The notes under the pieces were generated by a model. The model made no database searches and had not been told where the DNA came from. It worked only from the letters and a program-made list of their open reading frames with translations. A program made the translations under genes and the position numbers. A stretch of 8,123 nt of DNA, taken from contig JAGVPS010000053.1 of the NCBI GenBank assembly GCA_020052135.1, positions 1-8,123 of the forward strand, written 5' to 3'. Source of the stretch: Minisyncoccota bacterium. GTDB taxonomy: Bacteria > Patescibacteriota > Minisyncoccia > UBA6257 > 1-14-0-10-40-38. Of the stretch, positions 5,936 to 8,123 are shown in pieces (within the stretch, counting starts at the first letter, position 1; each line of letters opens with the position of its first letter).

Positions 5936-7723
5936 ATGACAGCTGAAACCCGTAAGTGTCAAAGTTGCAAGTACCAGTTCACAATTGAACCCGCAGATTT
6001 TGTGTTTTATGAAAAGTTGAGAGTTCCGCCGCCGACGTTTTGCCCGACATGTAGGTTTCAACGGCGTATGAGTTTTCGATCAGGGCGGAGGTTGCACAAA
6101 CGGAAAGTTGAGTTCTCTAATAAAGAAGTTTTTTCTCCCTTTCCAATAAATTCTCCCTTCCGAGTTTTTGATGAGAAATATTGGTGGTCGGATGCATGGG
6201 ATCCAATGGACTATGGGCGAGAGTATGATTTCTCTCGTTCTTTTTTCGAGCAGTTTTGTGAACTACAGCTTGCGGTGCCGATGCCTCACCGCCGTGTATT
6301 GAGTGGCATACATAGTGATTATTCCGAAAACGCTGTAAGCATAAAGAATTGCTATCTTTGCTTTAATGCAGGATTCACTGAAGATTCTCTATACAGTGAA
6401 TCCATTAACCGATGTAAGGAATGCGTGGACACGCTGAAGGTTGAAGAATGCGAGCTATCCTACGAGCTTTTTAACTGTCAGAAATGCTTTCGGACGCTAT
6501 TCTCGAGCCATTGCCTTGAATGTGTCGACTTAGCATTTTCAATTGATCTCGTTGGATGCCAAAACTGTTTCGGCTGTGTCAGTCTTCGGAATAAGAAATA
6601 TTACATTTTCAACCAGCCGTATAGCCGCGAAGAATATTTCGAGCGCATTCGCGAATACAATCTTGGTTCTGCCCGGGTGGTAAGCGAGTTGCAGAAGAAA
6701 GTCGCGGAATTGGCGCTTCGTATGCCGGTTAAGTTTTTCCGCGGGCAGCACAACGTGAGCGTAAGAGGGGATTATCTGGATAGATGCAAAAATACCAAAG
6801 ATTCTTTCTACTGCTGTGATTTAGAAAATTGCTCCTATTGCCAACTCATTCTTTTTGCTAAAAGTTCCGATTGTATGGATATTTCGGTTGCCGGAGGACA
6901 GTTGTGCTATGAACTGCAAGAAGCGGGAGGATATGAGGCTAAATTTTCCTGGGTATGTATACCGAGTAATACATTAGAACTTGCCGGGTTTGTTTCGTTG
7001 CAATATTGCATGTATTGCTTCGGTGCTTCGAGTTCAAACTTGTTTGGCTGTATTGGGTTACGCAACAAGCAATACTGCATTTTGAACAAACAGTACTCAA
7101 AAGAAGAGTACGAAGAACTCGTGCCCAAGATCATCGATCACATGAATAAAATGCCCTATGTTGTAGAGAAAAGAGATGAGAAAGGAGAAATGAAAAAAAT
7201 TGAGTATCGATATGGCGAATTCTTTCCATCAGAATTTTCACCCTTACCATATAATGAAACCTGGGCGCAGGATTATTATCCTCTTACCAAAGAGAAAGCT
7301 GAAGCAAATGGTTTTTTGTGGAATGAAGTCGCTCAATCTTCATACCAATCCACAAAGAATTCAGAAACACTGCCTGACGATATTAAAGAAATTGATGATT
7401 CTATCCTCGAGGACATTATTCAGTGCGCGCAATGTTCTAGCGCTTTCAAAATTATTCCGCAGGAATTGCAATTCTATCGCAGGATGAATTTACCCCTGCC
7501 GAAGTTATGTTTTAATTGTAGACATCGCGAACGGGCTAAGGGGCGCAACCCTTTAAAACTCTGGCACCGGCAATGTATGTGTGATTACAACGTTTTCAAA
7601 AATTCAGCTAATCATCCTCATCACAAAGAAGGAAGATGTCCAAATGAGTTTGAGACCAGCTATGCCCCGGATCGGCCGGAAATAGTATACTGCGAAAGCT
7701 GTTACCAAAGCGAAGTTATATGA
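5936..7723 (+). CDS. Paralogue D: cysteine-rich double zinc-ribbon protein lacking zinc site 2
   Basis: 595 residues; function unknown. The start is 3 bases after the stop of C, with GGAGAGG upstream. Zinc ribbon 1 is intact (C8, C11, C36, C39). At zinc site 2 all four cysteines found in C at the same spacing are replaced (V58, S61, D79, Y82), while the following WWSDAWDP is kept. The first cysteine-rich block (about 136-234) shows the clearest C/S-x2-C/S periodicity, at 139, 151, 160, 172, 181 and 193. The second (about 286-391) ends LRNKQYCILNKQYSKEEY. A short charged insertion (EKRDEKGEMKK, about 411-421) precedes the linker YGEFFPSEFSPLPYN (426-440). The C-terminal module has C497, C500, C525, C528, C547, C549, C568, C586, C589, and the protein ends CYQSEVI. 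The stop TGA is followed directly by TAA. No signal peptide or membrane segment is seen. Confidence 0.95.
   Translation: MTAETRKCQSCKYQFTIEPADFVFYEKLRVPPPTFCPTCRFQRRMSFRSGRRLHKRKVEFSNKEVFSPFPINSPFRVFDEKYWWSDAWDPMDYGREYDFSRSFFEQFCELQLAVPMPHRRVLSGIHSDYSENAVSIKNCYLCFNAGFTEDSLYSESINRCKECVDTLKVEECELSYELFNCQKCFRTLFSSHCLECVDLAFSIDLVGCQNCFGCVSLRNKKYYIFNQPYSREEYFERIREYNLGSARVVSELQKKVAELALRMPVKFFRGQHNVSVRGDYLDRCKNTKDSFYCCDLENCSYCQLILFAKSSDCMDISVAGGQLCYELQEAGGYEAKFSWVCIPSNTLELAGFVSLQYCMYCFGASSSNLFGCIGLRNKQYCILNKQYSKEEYEELVPKIIDHMNKMPYVVEKRDEKGEMKKIEYRYGEFFPSEFSPLPYNETWAQDYYPLTKEKAEANGFLWNEVAQSSYQSTKNSETLPDDIKEIDDSILEDIIQCAQCSSAFKIIPQELQFYRRMNLPLPKLCFNCRHRERAKGRNPLKLWHRQCMCDYNVFKNSANHPHHKEGRCPNEFETSYAPDRPEIVYCESCYQSEVI
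6032..6066 (+). repeat. 35-base tract identical to one in paralogue C
   Basis: Partner of 4325-4359, at the matching place in paralogue D (FCPTCRFQRR). The bases on both sides differ (for example CCACCACCG in C against CCGCCGCCG in D just upstream), so identity ends abruptly at both edges. Confidence 0.7.
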
Positions 7724-7748
7724 TAAAAACAGCTGTAGTCCCGCCGAA

Positions 7749-7764
7749 TCCGCCAGCTGGCGGA
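7749..7764. repeat. 16-base perfect palindrome in the spacer after paralogue D
   Basis: TCCGCCAGCTGGCGGA is a perfect inverted repeat and can form a 6-bp GC-rich stem with an AGCT loop on either strand. From memory this sequence recurs as a dispersed palindrome in Parcubacteria-like genomes. It lies between convergent genes, so it could slow polymerases from both sides, but no T-run follows on either strand and it is not a classic intrinsic terminator. Confidence 0.65.
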
Positions 7765-7804
7765 GAAGGAGGATGAAGCCTGCTATCAAAGCAAGGTAGT
7801 ATAA
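7765..7804 (+). pseudogene. Relic of the 3' end of a further paralogue
   Basis: The codons at 7781-7804 read CYQSKVV then TAA, matching the last residues of B (CYQAEVV) and D (CYQSEVI), 58 bases after D has already ended. Upstream in this frame the sequence reads EKEDEA, no longer family-like, then runs into the palindrome and a TAG at 7734-7736. No start or body remains. The simplest reading is a leftover tail of a deleted or recombined paralogue. The match is only seven codons, so chance cannot be excluded, but position and terminal stop both fit. Confidence 0.5.
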
Positions 7805-7813
7805 ACGTCACAA

Positions 7814-8122
7814 TTACCGATCAAGTTGAGGCAAATGGAAGCCGGGACGGTGAGGGGTGCTGATTTGCCAAAGCGCGTCAAAGTAGTGCCGATGGGCGGC
7901 CGCGATATCTTGGCTTTCGATAATGAGGCCGAAGAGCTCGCGCTTGCTTGAGAGAATCATCACCTTATTGTCATAGAGGTACGTGGTAATCGGAAAATCC
8001 ATGCCGGCGGGAGCAAAGCGAACTTCGCGGAGCTCGCTTAAATTTGAAGGGTAGACCGGCATTGCCTCTCGTGCTTTTGAGCGGATTACCTGGAGCGCAA
8101 TTCCTTTCCGAATGCGACGAGC
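7814..8122 (-). CDS. TrmB-like transcriptional regulator, C-terminal part only
   Basis: 102 residues of the C-terminal end are visible; the 5' part, which should carry the helix-turn-helix, lies outside the window. The frame runs through from the edge (ARRIRKGIALQVI), so the ATG at 8060-8062 is internal and not the start. The segment ELREVRFAPAGMDFPITTYLYDNKVMILSS, followed by a GLIIES and FDALWQIS ending, resembles the effector half of CPR TrmB-family regulators, which has a phospholipase-D-like fold without nuclease activity. Such proteins bind DNA through the N-terminal winged helix and sense a ligand through this half. It converges on paralogue D with a 90-base spacer, so it does not belong to the array operon. 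Family assignment is from remembered sequence character and is moderately sure. Confidence 0.65.
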   Translation of the reverse strand, partial: ARRIRKGIALQVIRSKAREAMPVYPSNLSELREVRFAPAGMDFPITTYLYDNKVMILSSKRELFGLIIESQDIAAAHRHYFDALWQISTPHRPGFHLPQLDR

Positions 8123-8123
8123 C

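Noticed and set aside
6341..6575. Periodic cysteine-coding region as a DNA tandem repeat or CRISPR-like array
   Set aside because: The periodicity is at protein level only; the DNA units are not similar enough to be nucleotide repeats, and no spacer-repeat structure exists.
7749..7764. Palindrome as an intrinsic terminator for D or for the TrmB-like gene
   Set aside because: The stem is only 6 bp and neither strand has a T-run after it; better explained as a dispersed palindrome.
7604..7789. Minus-strand open frame of 61 codons
   Set aside because: It overlaps the end of D antisense, has no recognisable family features, and begins in the spacer; it is a shadow of the D coding sequence.

Overview
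The window looks like chromosomal DNA from a Patescibacteria (CPR) genome, most likely Parcubacteria-like. This rests on the long cysteine-rich protein family that fills it, the short-range gene packing, a RelE-type toxin-antitoxin (TA) pair of a form I associate with CPR, and the end of a TrmB-like regulator. No in-frame TGA occurs in any of the roughly 2,500 codons assigned, so the standard bacterial code fits and the UGA-glycine code of Gracilibacteria/Absconditabacteria does not. The taxonomic call is recalled family knowledge plus inference. The sequence holds no rRNA or other marker.

Layout: four same-strand paralogues, called A (2-1804, its first codons cut by the window edge), B (2402-4222), C (4229-5932) and D (5936-7723), occupy about 87% of the window. 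A and B are separated by a two-gene TA module (1914-2141 and 2148-2396), which has its own -10 element and a possible operator. B, C and D are packed with 3-6 bp gaps and are probably one transcript; the toxin stop is only 5 bp from the start of B. Past D lies a 90 bp spacer with a 16 bp perfect palindrome and what looks like the broken 3' end of a further paralogue. The C-terminal part of a TrmB-like regulator then runs in from the right edge on the minus strand.

Each paralogue is about 570-606 residues with one architecture: an N-terminal double zinc-binding module, a cysteine-rich central region made of two similar copies of about 100 residues, a highly conserved linker around FFxxELSPFxYN, and a C-terminal zinc module with the same cysteine register as the N-terminal one. 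The central region shows a regular 12/9-residue alternation of C/S-x2-C/S positions, suggesting a stacked coil (solenoid-like) fold. I know of no established function for this family and propose none. The absence of signal peptides or membrane segments suggests cytoplasmic proteins.

The most interesting signals are the mirrored zinc modules, the 21-residue periodicity, loss of one zinc site in A and D but not B and C, short tracts of near-identical DNA between otherwise diverged paralogues, a repeat-like element expanded in frame inside the start of B, the TA pair lodged in the array, and the paralogue relic next to a palindrome.
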